A stretch of 64,000 nt of DNA. Source: Portulaca oleracea. Lineage: Eukaryota > Streptophyta > Magnoliopsida > Caryophyllales > Portulacaceae. A program made the position numbers and the translations under genes. The notes under the pieces were generated by a model. That model was not told the origin of the DNA, made no database searches, and was given only the letters and a program-made list of their open reading frames with translations. The stretch is taken from contig CM055876.1 of NCBI GenBank assembly GCA_029582165.1, forward strand, positions 13,536,501-13,600,500. The letters run 5' to 3'. Of this stretch, positions 32,057 to 42,258 are shown in pieces (within the stretch, counting starts at the first letter, position 1; each line of letters begins with the position of its first letter).

Positions 32057-33886
32057 TTATCCATCCGTTTGTGGGTGACGTGCGGTGCTAAACTTCAACT
32101 TTGTACCAAGCTTCTTCCACACTGTTAGCCAAAAATGACTAAGGAACTTGGAATCTCTATCACTTACCATGGTCTTGGGGATACCATGTAACTTCACCAG
32201 TTCTTCAAAATATAGATTTGCAACTTTAGTAGCATCATAGGTGGTATGGCATGGAATGAAATGAGCCATCTTTGAAAACCTATCAACGACCACCATAATA
32301 GAATCCTTGCCTCTTTGAGTTCTTGGTAGACCAGCAATGAAGTCTAAACTCATATCTTCCCATGGACTATGTGGAATAGGCAAAGGAGTATACAAGCCTT
32401 GTGGTAAAGCATGAGCCTTCGAAATATTGCAAGTATTACACCTCTTTACCATATGCTCAACGTCTTTGATCATACTAGGCCAAAAATAATGCTCCTTCAT
32501 CATAAGATATGTCTTCTCAATGCCAAAATGACCCGCCAAAGATCCTCCATGGACCTCCATGATCAACAATTCTCGGATGCTACTCTTTGGAATACAAAGT
32601 TGATTTCCCTTAAAGAGAAATCTATGCTCAATATGAAAGAGTTGGTGTGGATGCTTCTTGCAAAGCTCATAAACCTCCTTGAAATCCTCATCATTCTCAT
32701 ACAACTCTTTAATATGTTCAAAACCAAGGACTCTTGAATCAAGAATATGAGTGAGTAAGTACCTTCTTGATAGAGCATCCGCTCCTTTGTTAAGATGACC
32801 CGCTTTATGTTTTATCACAAAATAGAATGTTTGCATGTATTCAACGCATTTGGCGTGTCTTGGATTCAACTTATGTTGCCCTTGAATGAACTTAAGAGCT
32901 TCATGATCACTATGTAGAATGAACTCACCACTTGGAAGATACTGTCGCCAATGTTCAACAACTCTTATAATTGCATAGAACTCTTTATCATATGTACTAT
33001 ACTTCCTTTTGGCTTCATTCAACTTCTCACTAAAGAACGCAATAGGTCGGCCCTCTTGAGATAACACGGCTCCAATTCCAACTCCACTTGCATCAACTTC
33101 AACTTCAAACACTTTATCAAAACAAGGTAATGCAAAAATAGGTGCATGACACAATTTCTTCTTAATCAACTCGAAAGCTTCATTAGCACCTTTACTCCAT
33201 GAAAACTCTTTCTTTTTCAACAACTCGGTCATAGGTGCAAGAATGGAGCTAAAATTCGTTATAAATCTTCTATAAAACGAAGCTAAACCATGAAAACTCT
33301 GTACCTCATGAATAGATGTAGGTGTAGGCCATTCTTGAATAGCTTTCCCCTTCTCCTTATCAACTTGAATGCCATCTTTTGAAAGAACATATCCAAGAAA
33401 TACGATCTTGGATGAGAAAAAGTAGCACTTCTCCATGTTGGCGTAGAGTTGCTCCTTTTCCAAGATGTACATAACCAACTCTAGATGCTTTACATGCTCA
33501 TGTTCACTTCTACTATACACAAGAATATCATCAAAGTAAACTACAACACATTTGCTAATAAGAGGCTTCAATAAATGATTCATTAAACGCATAAAAGTAG
33601 ATGGTGCGTTTGTAAGACCAAATGGCATCACAAGCCACTCATATAAACCTTCTTTCGTTTTGAATGTCGTCTTCCACTCATCTCCTTCATGTATCCTTAT
33701 TTGATGATATCCACTTCTCAAACCAACTTTAGAGAACACAGCACTCCCATGTAACTCATCAAGTAGATCCTCAAGGCGTGGAATTGGGAATCTATACTTG
33801 ATTGTGATCTTGTTTATAGCTCGGCAATCCATACACATTCTTTGAGATCCATCTTCTTTGGTATAAGTAAAATGGGAACGGCACAT
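32057..33886 (-). pseudogene. A-2 RT/RNase H/integrase, 609-codon open frame
   Basis: Longest open frame in the window. In order: RT ([53 protein letters not shown]), connection, RNase H ([43 protein letters not shown]), integrase zinc motif (HFGIEKTY; CNTC) and core ([19 protein letters not shown] at the end). In RT motif A the catalytic Asp is Gly (FSKVG where other copies have FSKVD), so polymerase should be inactive despite the open frame. The N-terminal RT part is out of frame at 33814-34177. Confidence 0.92.
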
Positions 33887-34177
33887 GGACTCATACTTTC
33901 ACGTACCAAGCCTTTGGATAAAAGATCATCCACTTGCCATTGAACTTCTTGAGCATCCTTTGGATTCATGCGGTAGGCCGGTTTGTTGGGGAGTATAGAT
34001 CCCGAAACAAGATCAATTTTGTGCTCGATATCTCTTCTTGGAGGCAATCCATTCGGCATCTCTTTTGGGAATAAATGTTTGAAACGTTCCAAAAGAGGTT
34101 TGAGGCGTGCATGCTCATGTGTTGGGGATGCTTCCTCTTCCTCAAAGTTAACTAGAATAAGATCTTTATGCTCTTGG
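33814..34177 (-). pseudogene. A-2 RT N-terminal region
   Basis: Encodes HKDLILVNFEEEEAS, the acidic segment, HLFPKEMPNGLPPRRDIEHKIDL, PNKPAYRMNPKDAQEV and SKGLVRESMSPCAVP, then shifts frame near 33865 (IPKKMDLKE). On the right it is cut at CTTGG (34173-34177) by element C; the protease part resumes at 45700. Confidence 0.88.
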
Positions 34178-35453
34178 TGATGTATAATGGGATCAAGAGT
34201 ATGGTTGATCAATTACACATCATAGGGGAGACGTGCAAACGATCTAAGAGTGGGGTACTACACGTGAATTAGAGGCTAGGGTTAGGGTGGTTCACGTGAG
34301 GAAGAGTGAGAAGTGGGAAGGAATTTTACCGTGAGGGCTTTTGTGGTTTCAAGATTCAAGAGGGGATGAATCTTGAATGGGAAGAGAGAGGGATGAACGA
34401 TTCTTGGATGGTGAAAGGGAGTGGGTTGACGTGAAAGAGAGGGAGAGAGAGAGGGGAGTGGCGTGAGATTTGAAGAAAAAGTGAAGGTTGAGAGGTTGTT
34501 GGAGGAGAGAGAAAGTTGTTATGAGTTTGTTATGGAGAGAGAGAGAGTTGGTTGAGCTATTTTGTAAGGAGGAATGAGGGTGGACGAATTGAGGGAGTGT
34601 GGAGGGTGAGGGTGGCGTTGGAATGGGATGAGATTGGGGTAGAGATTATCTTATATTGGATAGAAGATAATGGGGAGAGAACTAGGCTTCCTACTTGAAT
34701 CCACAAGAAGGACAACCTAGGGTTTCTTGATCTAGACCGCAACCTAGGATCAAGTTCTTCCTAAACAACTTGGGTACCAAACCAAGATACAATAGAAGAG
34801 GGGTTGAGGGTTTATCCAAACACTCGAGGGAAAGCTAAAAGCTTAAAGGGTTTCATATTTCTCAAATCTGTCCTTCTAAAGATTGCAAACCTAGGCTATT
34901 TATAATAGACTTAAACCTAGGGCTTCTAGTAAACCCTAGCTTGGCGTGCAAGCCAAGAATTCTAGTAGTACACGCCTAACTACTCCAACTTCCTCTTGGA
35001 TTGGGACTCCTTATCCAAAGGGGAGTTGGTTACAACAACCTTATCCTAGTTTGATTTGGCTTTCCTAATCCAAGATGAATTAGTTACAAAATAAGCCATC
35101 TTAATCTTGGATTACATAACTTGATGCCTACTCCTACTCCTACCACACGCGTACTTACTCTACTAGAACATTCTAGAACAATTTAGAATGATCTAGATTT
35201 ATCTAATTCCTAATTAAATAAAACACACCAAAAATAATAAAAGCTATAAAATAAAAGTACATCCAAAAAGATCAAATGTGATGAAATTGGGATTCTTGGA
35301 CGTGACTTTGGGGCCTTTCTTGGGCTTGTTTGGTGTGACATTGTAGACCCTAGGATGTTTGGACATCCTCTTGCCATAAGGAGCACACAATATGTATGGG
35401 CCTATGTGAGTTGGGCCTCCTTTGTTGGGCTTGATGTGGGCTGAAATCCATCA
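34178..35453 (-). repeat. Element C 3' LTR (1276 bp)
   Basis: Minus strand from TGATGGATTTCAGCC (35453) to the TACATCA end at 34178, preceded by polypurine tract AAGGGGGGAA. TATA box (plus CTATTTATA, 34896-34904). A perfect trimeric heat-shock element on the plus strand, GAAcaTTCtaGAA, lies at 35166-35178. A GA-rich stretch (about 34430-34560) and AGCTAAAAGCTTAAAG-type sequence follow downstream of the TATA. Confidence 0.9.
35166..35178. promoter_or_regulatory. Heat-shock element in element C LTR
   Basis: GAA-2-TTC-2-GAA in perfect phase (GAACATTCTAGAA), with a further half site downstream, about 260 bp upstream of the LTR TATA box. The same element is conserved at 45367-45379 in the other LTR at the same distance. 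Confidence 0.6.
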
Positions 35454-36244
35454 TTCCCCCCTTGTTGAGAAACGTTTGTCCTCAAACTTGGGAGGTCTTC
35501 TTCTTCATCGTGGTAGGGTTTCAAGTCAGCCACATTGAATGTTGCAGTCCCACCATAATCTTCATTCAAGGAAAGCTTGTATGCGTTATCTCTGACTCTC
35601 TCTAGGACTTCAAAAGGACCATCAGCCCGAGGAACGAGTTTGCCTTTCCTTTTGGAGGGGAACCTTTCCTTCTTCAAGTGAACCCATACTTGATCTTCTG
35701 GTTCGAATACCACTTTCTTCCTCTTCTTGTTAGCTAAGTCTGAAACTTGTTGAGTATACTTAGCTATTCTTCTCCTTACTTCCTCATGGAGCTTTTGAAT
35801 TTCCTAGGCTCGTTCGCTAGCTTCATGACTGTAGCTCATAGTAGTATTGATAGGCGTGAGATCCATGGGAGTTTTAGGGTTTCTCCCATATACTACTTGG
35901 AATGGAGATCGCCCCGTTGCCTTCCTAGGTGCTCGATTGAAGGCGAACTCAGCGTGTGGGAGAAAAGTATCCCACCCCTTCTTGTCTTTATTCACTAGGG
36001 ACCTTACTAAAGAGCCAAGAGTCCGATTGGTGACTTCTGTTTGCCCATCGGTTTGGGGGTGACACGCAGTACTATACTTGAGCTTGGTTCCCAACTTCTT
36101 CCATAGAGTGACCCAAAAGTGGCTAAGGAACTTTGCATCCCTATCAGAGACCATAGTCCTTGGTATACCATGAAGCTTAACAACCTCTTGGAAATATAGA
36201 TCTGCAACTCTGACTGCGTCATAGGTGGTGTGGCATGGAATATA
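35454..36244 (-). pseudogene. Element C integrase, C-terminal half
   Basis: Frame 35804-36244 begins with [17 protein letters not shown] immediately after the CACTA insertion, then VSDRDAKF (second Asp), [10 protein letters not shown] (catalytic Glu), VNKDKKGWDTFL and FAFNRAPRKATG. A TAG at about 35803 interrupts (SERA-stop-EIQKLHEEV), then 35402-35713 carries KKVVFEPEDQVWVHLKKERF, GPFEVLERV, FNVADLKPYH. It enters the LTR through the polypurine tract (QQGGNDGF). Confidence 0.9.
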
Positions 36245-36559
36245 CACTAAAAAAAAGTGGCCTTTACCAACAGATTGCCAGTGACAGATATTCTATCTGT
36301 TGGGAAAAGGGTATATTTACCAACAGATTAGTCATATGCTGGTATTATTAATTATTTAGCAACACTAATATTATTCGTTGGTAAAATAATTTTAATACCG
36401 ACAGATAAAAATTTAACTGTTGGTAATATTTTAATAGTACCAACACTTATATTATCTGTGGATAAAAGAATTCTAATACCAACAGATAAAATTTTTCTAT
36501 TGGTAATAATGTGCACATTTAAGCGCGATAATACACAATAAAAAAATAGGGCTAATAAT

Positions 36560-37000
36560 CACAAGTGACGGCTCTCCCAAACGCAGTGTCTCCTTCCTTC
36601 CAACTCCAACTCAAATTTTTTTGGGCTAAAAATTTGAACTGCCTCCAATTCCCACACAAACAGCCGCCATACTTCCTCGCGTTTGTGTCGTTCGCTTGCA
36701 AAACTTCTCTCAAACCCTAATCTATTTTACCCTCGTTTGTGTCGTTCAATTCCCACACAAATCACTCGCGTTTGCTTCTCTCACGTTTGTGTCGTTCAAT
36801 TCCCACACAAATCACTCGCGGTTGCTTCTCCGCTGTTTGTGTCATTCCTCACGTCATATTAGGTTCGATTCTACCCCGATTCTGGTTGAAGGTTCTCTAC
36901 TGTTTGTGTCGTTCATTACTTGGTATGTCGCTTCGTGTAATTCAGTTCAATTTTGTGTTTATTGGTGTATTTCGGTTGAAGCTTGACATAGTATAACTAG
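36560..37000 (+). other. 5'UTR-like CACTA interior with 50-bp tandem duplication
   Basis: C/T-rich, CpG-containing sequence resembling a plant gene's 5' untranslated region. A ~50-bp unit containing GTTTGTGTCGTTCAATTC and ACTCGCG is repeated at 36735 and 36785, with a diverged third start at 36835. Downstream TCTCACGGTAAGTCGG occurs twice (about 37043 and 37097), each like a 5' splice site. No protein recognised; probably captured host DNA. Confidence 0.45.
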
Positions 37001-38380
37001 AGATTTGTCAAAGCTGTTTTTGTGCAAGTCTTCTTGACTCCTTTCTCACGGTAAGTCGGCTGATCACCAAGGATTTTTCTCACAGTAACTGGAGATTCAT
37101 TCATCTCACGGTAAGTCGGTTGGTCTAATTCGATTGAATTTTGTGTTTAATTGAGTAATTCAATTCAATTTGCATAATCTAGAGGGACTAGGAAGGGGTG
37201 ATTGATTGATGCTAAATTGGAATCTGGGATCCACCCCTTTCACTCCTTATTCTCCCTCCCTAACAATTGACAGCAATTGTGCTTGATTTTTGTTAACAAT
37301 ATTTTCTTCTTGAAGCATTGCTACTAATTTTGAAATAATTCTGTCTCTGGTAGCATATGATTTAGATGCTATTTTGATTCCATTCTGTCTTTGGTAGCAA
37401 TGGCGTAACTGGTAACAAACTGAACAATGGAAATTTATTGTCTAATTTCTAATCTTTGTTCGTGTTATTGTTTGTGCTATTGTCTGATGATGATGATGAT
37501 GATCATCATCATCATCATCATGGGAGGTGGGGATTTGTACAGCTTGGCATGATTCCAGTGTTTCACTAAGTGACAAAGCTTCATAATCTCAACAAAGAAT
37601 CCATCTCTAGCACAGAAAGGAGCATTTTTGCCTTTCTCAACTCACTGCCCCTGCCACATGACTGGAAAAATAAAAAAGCACTTATGCTGTTTGATTGTGA
37701 TAAGAAAGAGACCCAATAAGCTCACTCTAACTTTGCTTTAATCTCCATTATCTGAATAGTTTAGTGTTAATTCAGTAATGTTCTTTATCATTCTGTCTGG
37801 TTAATTACTTGATTAGTATTGAATATTAAGTTCGGTTCCTATACCATCCAGGAAAGCTTCCACTGCTGCTTTCTAAGAGAATCAATCGCAAACAGTAAGT
37901 CATAAAGTTGTTTATGATAAAATATGAAGAATAAACTAATTAAAGCTTGAGAACTGCTGGGCTAATGATGATTAGACTCCTTAATCATTATGCTAATCTT
38001 TCTTCCTACAAGGTAGCCAAGAATAGGTAAATACTAAAATTTTGATGCATGGCTTGCTTAAAGTATGATTGGAGTGATGTGGTTATTTTATTGGGATTAC
38101 CTACTCTATTAGACGAGTTTATCTCTAGTTTCTGACCAATTGGGTTGGGTACATTGCTTTGGTGAGTTGTGATTTGGCAAAAGCATGTAAATGCTGCTTG
38201 ACCAATAAGCTGTGTCATAGGAAGTTATTCTCCCTTCGATCATGTCAAAGAATTAACTGCACAAGGGGGATCAAGAAGAATTAGGATTGTTATAACCAAA
38301 CTTACAAGCTTCTTCCCAAAATGTATGTATGTTTGTTAGTGTGGCTAATGTGGTAATCATTCCATGAAATACAAATGCAG
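37000..38380. other. CACTA interior, no recognised gene
   Basis: AT-rich, intron-like. The only notable structure is a perfect 36-bp palindrome at 37485-37520. A tract leading to the splice acceptor TGCAG at 38376-38380 is likely intron of the captured ABCG gene. Confidence 0.5.
37485..37520. repeat. Perfect 36-bp palindrome (TGA)6(TCA)6
   Basis: Six TGA followed by six TCA triplets form an exact inverted repeat with no spacer, able to extrude as a hairpin. Confidence 0.9.
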
Positions 38381-38564
38381 GTGTCAGGACACGATGATCG
38401 GTGGTTCCTTCATGCGTGGAGTCTCAGGAGGAGAAAGGAAGAGAGTCTCCATAGGCAATGAAATCCTGATCAATCCTTCCCTCCTTTTCCTGGACAAACC
38501 AACATCAGGACTGGACTCCACAACTGCTTTGTGGACCATCCAAATTTTGCATGACATAGCTGAG
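38381..38564 (+). pseudogene. Captured ABCG transporter exon: ABC signature and Walker B
   Basis: Encodes [20 protein letters not shown], then [20 protein letters not shown], then [21 protein letters not shown]. This is the nucleotide-binding domain of a plant half-size ABCG (WBC) transporter with the signature VSGGE and Walker B LLFLD. The residue after Walker B Asp, normally catalytic Glu (LDEPTSGLD), is Lys. The exon is bounded by AG (38379-38380) and GT (38565), so it was captured as genomic DNA. Walker A, the membrane domain start and the rest of the gene are absent nearby. Confidence 0.88.
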
Positions 38565-38874
38565 GTAATACACTTCACTACCATCATGCTTGGAGTTTTC
38601 TTATATCGATAAACTAATTGACATCAGCCAAAATGGATGCTAATAATATTAAACGTGTATATTCATAAACTAATTGACAGTGGCTAAAATCAAACTATTA
38701 TTCATGTCTCAGGAGGAGGTATTCATGTCTTGGGAATTTATTATAGCCATAATCAATCTTAAGCCCCAAAACATATATACATATTTAATTCTGATATGAA
38801 TCAACAAAGAGATGACCAAAATGCCACATATTAATCATAAGGCATATGATAATAAATATATACCATACCGCTTG

Positions 38875-39085
38875 AATCTTGAGTCAATTTTGACACTTTG
38901 ACTCAATTTTGACGGTTAATTATTCATAATTACAATGAACTACAATTTGAAATTACCTCAATTATAATTTTTAGTAAAGTATATTTCTAATGACGGTAAT
39001 TTCATATCGTAACTCATTGTAATTTGTGAGTAATTAACGGTTAAAATTTAGTCAAAGTGCCAATTGATTTGGAACGGAGGGAGTA
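38875..39085. mobile_element. Stowaway-like MITE inside CACTA
   Basis: Imperfect inverted repeat with arms around GACACTTTGACTCAATTTTG and its counterpart AAATTTAGTCAAAGTGCC, ending GGAACGGAGGGAGTA, the typical Stowaway terminus. The left terminus is degraded. It lies in the intron between the first and second captured ABCG exons. Confidence 0.65.
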
Positions 39086-39393
39086 CGTACCTTTTAATCT
39101 TTTATTAGTAGAGGCTAATTTTTTTAGTTTATATTCAATTTACAATGAAGTTAGATACATAGTTAACATTAATTAGTCGCTTAAAGTTTACGATAGCATT
39201 GATGTCCATTAGTTTTTGAAATAATAAAAATAAAATCCTTGTTTAAAGCCAAAAATAAGTGAAGTGTATTTTTTTTCGTTTAAAGCCAGAATCAATTCTC
39301 AAGTTAGATACATAGTTTAAAGCCAAAATATGTAATCACTAATTTTTTTTAGTTTATATTTCATGTCTCAGGAGGAGAAAGGAAGAAAGTCTA

Positions 39394-39646
39394 CTGGATG
39401 CTGGAACCTTCTTTCTTACAGTGCTCGCTGTTTTCCTCTGCATCGTAGCTGCACAGGTATGGCATCACATATATGTTGTTTTATGATATAGCAACAATAA
39501 TATGTGTCAGAATTGTGATTGACCAGCATCAATGACAGGGACTTGGACTTGCTATTGGGGCTTCACTAATGGACTTTAAGAAGGCTACTACGCTAGGATC
39601 TGTTACAGTCATGACCTTTATGTTGGCTGGTGGTTTTTTTGTGAAG
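39394..39646 (+). pseudogene. Captured ABCG exons: transmembrane domain
   Basis: Exon 39394-39456 (LDAGTFFLTVLAVFLCIVAA and Q) ends at GT; exon 39539-39646 ([20 protein letters not shown], then [16 protein letters not shown]) is bounded by AG and GT. Both match the ABC2-type membrane domain of ABCG21/22-like proteins, with two hydrophobic segments. Just upstream (39361-39390) a repeat of CATGTCTCAGGAGGAGAAAG resembles the signature exon, so the join of nucleotide-binding and membrane parts seems rearranged. Confidence 0.85.
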
Positions 39647-40039
39647 GTAAGCTCACATACAACTTTTATCGTTTCCTGATTACACAATCATTTTCTGAGA
39701 AATTGTCTTCTTAGGTAAGACCCATTTTACATTATTAGAAAAAAGAAATATCTGCTTTCAAGTCAAATCTTCGAAAGCAACGTTAACTCTTGTATTGCCA
39801 AAACCAAAATGGTCTCTTTCAAAGACCACTTTCGGCACTGGCATTATCCGAGCTAGAAATATGGTTTCTTTGATTCTCCAAGCAGCTACATATACATCCT
39901 TATCTTGTTTAAAGTCTTAGGAGAACAATAGTTTCAATTTCATGGCAAAGACAAAAGTGGTGCCTTACATATCATCCAACTACCAATGTTTAAGTTACAG
40001 AAGGGTATGAGACTAACCTGCCTGCCTGGTTTGTTGTAG

Positions 40040-40120
40040 AAAGTTCCAATATTCATATCTTGGATCCGGTACATGCCATTCAACTACCAGACTTACAAGC
40101 TTCTTCTCAAAATTCAATAT
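40040..40120 (+). pseudogene. Captured ABCG exon: last membrane loop
   Basis: After AG at 40038-40039 the frame reads [20 protein letters not shown] then LLLKIQYS, the conserved extracellular/C-terminal part of ABCG21/22-type transporters. A ~35-bp piece containing ATATTCATATCTTGGATCCG is duplicated 62 bp downstream (40049 and 40111). Confidence 0.83.
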
Positions 40121-40261
40121 TCATATCTTGGATCCGGTACATGTCATTCATGTTTAAGACCTCCGCTTCCTCTGCCTCTAACCAAACGAAATGAGGAAAA
40201 TTTCATGACCGACTTCTGAAAAATTTCTAGACCTTTCATGATTTATTATTTATGTTTAAGG

Positions 40262-40263
<2 letters not shown>

Positions 40264-40308
<45 letters not shown>

Positions 40309-40320
40309 CACACACACACA
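40264..40320. repeat. (CT)n(CA)n compound microsatellite
   Basis: About 20 CT units then about 7 CA units, followed by 5'UTR-like sequence and a plausible exon/intron border CCCCAG/GTACAG near 40474. Confidence 0.9.
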
Positions 40321-41220
40321 TTCATTTTACCCAAAAAGATTGCAATTTGGAGAATTGGAGAAACAAAGCAGTACAAGTACAAGGGGATATCATTTGATTT
40401 TGGAAATTGTGTTTCAAGCTGTATTTGGATTTGGGAGCCCCCAAATCTCAATCTTCTCTGAATTCACAACCCCAGGTACAGATTCCGTTGCTTTTTTCTG
40501 GGTTCCTCTCTATTTTATTGGAACCATTCAATTTTATCTGTGGGTCTTTCCTTTACCCCTTGAAACCGATACTTAATTGGTGTCTAATTCATTTGATACG
40601 CATGGGTTCAACTTTGATGAGTTCAATCTGTTTCTTTTTGTTTAGTGTCAGATTGTCCTTTATCTTTTTCGATTATGTGGTTTTTTCAAATGATTTTACT
40701 GATTGCGTTCTGAATTTTGTTGATTGGGTTGCTGCCCTTAATGTGTACATTCTTACATTCAGCAACCTCTTGTTTGGCATGGATGTCAATTTTGCTAATG
40801 GCCGACTTCTGCATTTGGGTTAATGACTGATAAAGTTTACTTCTGCCTGCCAAAGTTTTTCGTCAAATTTCTTCAAATTAGCAGGAGATAACAGAAGGTC
40901 TTCGCAATTTATTTGAAGACGATAGTGGAGACGATGGCAATGGCGATGGCGATGTTGGTGCTGATTACGAAGACATCGTTGAAAGAAAATGTAAACGGGG
41001 AACACTAAATCTAGTGATACCTTTTTGTTTACAATATTACTTTTGAATATTAGCAACTACGATATGAAGAACTATTTGGTCTCATTTTCATACTTTGCAC
41101 TTCATTAAGTAAAATTTCAATTTAGACATATGTATTACTTTTACAATTTAGAACATCCAATGAATGAAAGTTAAGGTTTTCTGGTATGGTTAATGGTTTA
41201 ATTGGTTTTGTACAACAGGT
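40321..41220 (+). other. CACTA interior, gene-like leader and acidic reading frame
   Basis: Sequence resembling an untranslated first exon and intron. At about 40880-41005 it reads TEGLRNLFEDDSGDDGNGDG and further acidic codons, which I cannot assign. It may be a transposase accessory-protein exon or captured host DNA. Confidence 0.35.
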
Positions 41221-41673
41221 ACAATATATATTGTAATGATATATATATAAATTTCATTAGACTATCTTCACTATTTCCAACAGATATCTATGTTTTAAAA
41301 ATGTACCAATTGTATTACCAACAGATATATTTATTGGACAATGTTTTCGTAATTTGGAGGAAAATGTATTACCAACAGATAAAATGTGTGGATAATATTT
41401 TTAACAACATTTAAAGATGTTGGTATATGTTACTTATTCCCGACAGATATTTACTGTTGGTACAAAATTCCCAACACCAACAGAACAAAACTGTTGGCAT
41501 TAGTTAGTAATACCAACAGATTACAATATCTGTTGGTAATACTTTTACAATCAGGTTTATTTCCAACAGGCTAGTGACAGATAATTATCTGTTGGTAAAA
41601 CTTTTTACCAACAGATATTGCACTTTTACCAACAGATAAGCCCTGTTGGCAAAAGACCTTTTTTTTTGTAGTG

Positions 41674-42258
41674 ATAGATCTTCGAGAACCAATCAACAAC
41701 CACCATAATAGAGTCTTTCCCACGTTGTGTCCTTGGTAGCCCCACGATGAAATCGAGACTAATGTCTTCCCAAGGGCCTTGTGGAATCGGCAAAGGCGTG
41801 TACAACCCCTGTGGTAGCACGTGACTCTTTGACAAGTTGCAAATAGAACACCTCTTCACCATATGCTCGACGTCCTTAGCCATGTGAGGCCAAAAATAGT
41901 GTTCTTTCACCATGAGATAAGTTTTCTCAATACCGAAGTGTCCTGCTAGACTTCCTCCATGAACTTCTAAGATAAGAAGCTCTCTAAGACTGCTCTTGGG
42001 AATACACAGCTGATTCCCATGGAATAGGAAGCCATTCTCCACATGATAATGATCATTGGGGCACTTCTTACAGGTTTCATAGATCTCCTTGAAATCTTCA
42101 TCTTCTCCATAGAGATCTTTGATGTGTTCCAGTCCTATCACACGTGAGTCAAGGACATGTAATAATAGGTACCTGCGAGATAGGGCGTCTGCTCCTTTGT
42201 TCAAGTGACCAGCTTTGTGTTGGATGACAAAGTGGTAGGCTTGCATAAATTCCACCAC
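41674..42258 (-). pseudogene. Element C RNase H end and integrase N-terminal half
   Basis: Encodes [20 protein letters not shown] and DALSRRYLLLHV (RNase H end), HGGSLAGHFGIEKTYLMVKE and CSICNLSKSH (zinc region), then [29 protein letters not shown] (R to W) and the CACTA insertion. The ATA duplication at 41674-41676 is the insertion scar. The continuation is at 36244. Confidence 0.9.

Larger units (their letters stand above)
36245..41673. mobile_element. CACTA (En/Spm-type) transposon, non-autonomous, TSD ATA
   Basis: Ends CACTAAAAAAAAGTGGCC and (reverse complement of the right end) CACTACAAAAAAAAAGGTC, with ATA at 36242-36244 and 41674-41676. Both subterminal regions are full of CCAACAGATA/TATCTGTTGG motifs in both orientations (about 36265-36510 and 41280-41650), as expected for transposase binding. 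No transposase domain is recognised. The interior carries intron-containing ABCG transporter exons, a MITE and 5'UTR-like pieces. It is 5429 bp. Confidence 0.93.

Noticed and set aside
40238..40823. Plus-strand reading frames after the (CT)n run
   Set aside because: Low-complexity start, no domain match, overlapping frames of equal length; more like untranslated or intron DNA.
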